DNA of 42,632 bases from Betaproteobacteria bacterium UBA2592 (lineage in GTDB: Bacteria; Pseudomonadota; Gammaproteobacteria; Burkholderiales; Rhodocyclaceae), in NCBI GenBank assembly GCA_002340095.1, contig DDKS01000021.1:1-42632 (forward strand), given 5' to 3'. The notes below the pieces were generated by a model. The model had not been told where the DNA came from. It did not search any database and saw nothing but the letters and a program-made list of their open reading frames with translations. Both the position numbers and the translations under genes were made by a program. Of the stretch, positions 42,122 through 42,632 are shown one piece after another (the stretch's first letter is position 1; every line of letters starts with the position of its first letter).

Positions 42122-42632
42122 AACGCCTTTCCCCATCTCCCCTTGCCGCCGCACTGTGCGTGGTCTTCGCGTCTTCCGCACTTGCGCAACCCGTCCCCGA
42201 CGCCGGCCGGCTGTTGCAGGAAACGCAACCGGCCCAGCCTGCGCCTCTGCCGCAACGCGAACTGGGCCTGACCCCGCCTGCCGAGGGCGAAGTCCTCCCC
42301 GGCGGTGCGACGGTCACGCTCGGTAGCGTAAAGATCGAAGGCAACACGGTCTTTGATGAAGCCGAACTCCGTGCGCTAGTGGGCGACATCAAAGGCAAGA
42401 CCTACGATCTTTCCGGCCTCAAGGCACTCGCCGTCCGCATCACGCGCCACTACCGCGAAGCGGGCTACCCCTTCGCGCGCGCCGTGATCCCGGAACAGCG
42501 CTTCGCGGACGGCGCGCTCACGATCCGGGTGGTCGAAGGGCGTTACGGCCAGGTGCGCATTCAAGGCGACGATTCGGCACAAGCCTTTCTCGCCGGCCTT
42601 ATGCCGGGTGCCATGATCGAACAGGCGCCGCT
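42118..42632 (+). CDS. TpsB outer-membrane transporter (FhaC/ShlB family), partial
   Basis: The first 171 codons of an outer-membrane translocator; the rest lies past the window edge. The signal peptide covers about residues 1-23 (ending ALA). A Pro-rich linker is followed by POTRA domains: VTLGSVKIEGNTVFDEAELRALV, ITRHYREAGYPFARAVIP and GALTIRVVEGRYGQV. It starts with GTG at 42118, which overlaps the tpsA stop in GTGA and has GAGGAG eight bases upstream. It should recognise the TPS domain of the upstream exoprotein and thread it through its 16-strand barrel. Confidence 0.88.
   Translation, partial: MKRLSPSPLAAALCVVFASSALAQPVPDAGRLLQETQPAQPAPLPQRELGLTPPAEGEVLPGGATVTLGSVKIEGNTVFDEAELRALVGDIKGKTYDLSGLKALAVRITRHYREAGYPFARAVIPEQRFADGALTIRVVEGRYGQVRIQGDDSAQAFLAGLMPGAMIEQAP

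Overview
The window looks like a chromosomal stretch of a free-living, high-GC betaproteobacterium, most likely of the Rhodocyclales (Azospira/Dechloromonas-like). That is inferred from strong GC bias at third codon positions and from familiar neighbourhoods: slt with an NDUFA9-like SDR and cca, and a PTR1-like pteridine reductase next to ttcA. No database search was possible. There are 43 protein-coding genes, one of them cut by the right edge, and one likely broken gene. I saw no rRNA, tRNA, CRISPR array or insertion sequence with a transposase.

Layout. 1-2.8 kb: a membrane diguanylate cyclase with an NMT1/THI5-type sensor, a bacteriohemerythrin and a YqaA-type membrane protein. 2.8-6.9 kb: amino-acid and sulfur metabolism (ilvA, cysK, PatB/MalY-type lyase). 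6.9-9.0 kb: two adjacent membrane genes of unknown role that each carry a zinc ribbon. 9.0-14.9 kb: housekeeping (5-formyl-THF cyclo-ligase, lytic transglycosylase, NDUFA9-like SDR, CCA-adding enzyme, DUF2905 protein, alpha/beta hydrolase). 14.9-16.2 kb: a YjfB-like small protein divergent from an unknown 326-residue protein. 16.2-19.1 kb: an adaptor-permease-ATPase ABC operon, divergent from a stand-alone AAA+ ATPase across a perfect 16-bp palindrome. 20.2-27.7 kb: queF, a secreted HExxH protein, a MidA-like methyltransferase, pteridine reductase, ttcA, an FHA protein with a cyclase-like N-terminus, and a coupled ferredoxin-hydrolase-NodI-type ATPase trio whose usual permease is absent.

27.7-37.5 kb is a heavy-metal resistance block: a sensor kinase and response regulator on the minus strand, and divergently an outer-membrane factor, a His-rich membrane protein, a periplasmic adaptor and an HME-type RND pump on the plus strand. 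A palindrome, GATTACA-N4-TGTAATC, in the divergent promoter is the likely operator. A zeta-toxin-like kinase and a small putative antitoxin sit between regulator and sensor genes. A 132-bp inverted-repeat element lies between the pump gene and a His-tailed secreted protein.

The right end holds an LprI-like secreted protein, a degenerate frameshifted ORF, and a two-partner secretion locus: a large TpsA exoprotein (ESPR, TPS domain, GLUG repeats, MBG-like domains) and, overlapping it, the start of its TpsB transporter.

Best candidates for something not yet described are the toxin-antitoxin pair inside a metal-sensing two-component operon, the zinc-ribbon membrane pair, the AAA+ gene sharing a palindrome with an ABC exporter, and the orphan NodI-type ATPase at the edge of the metal block.
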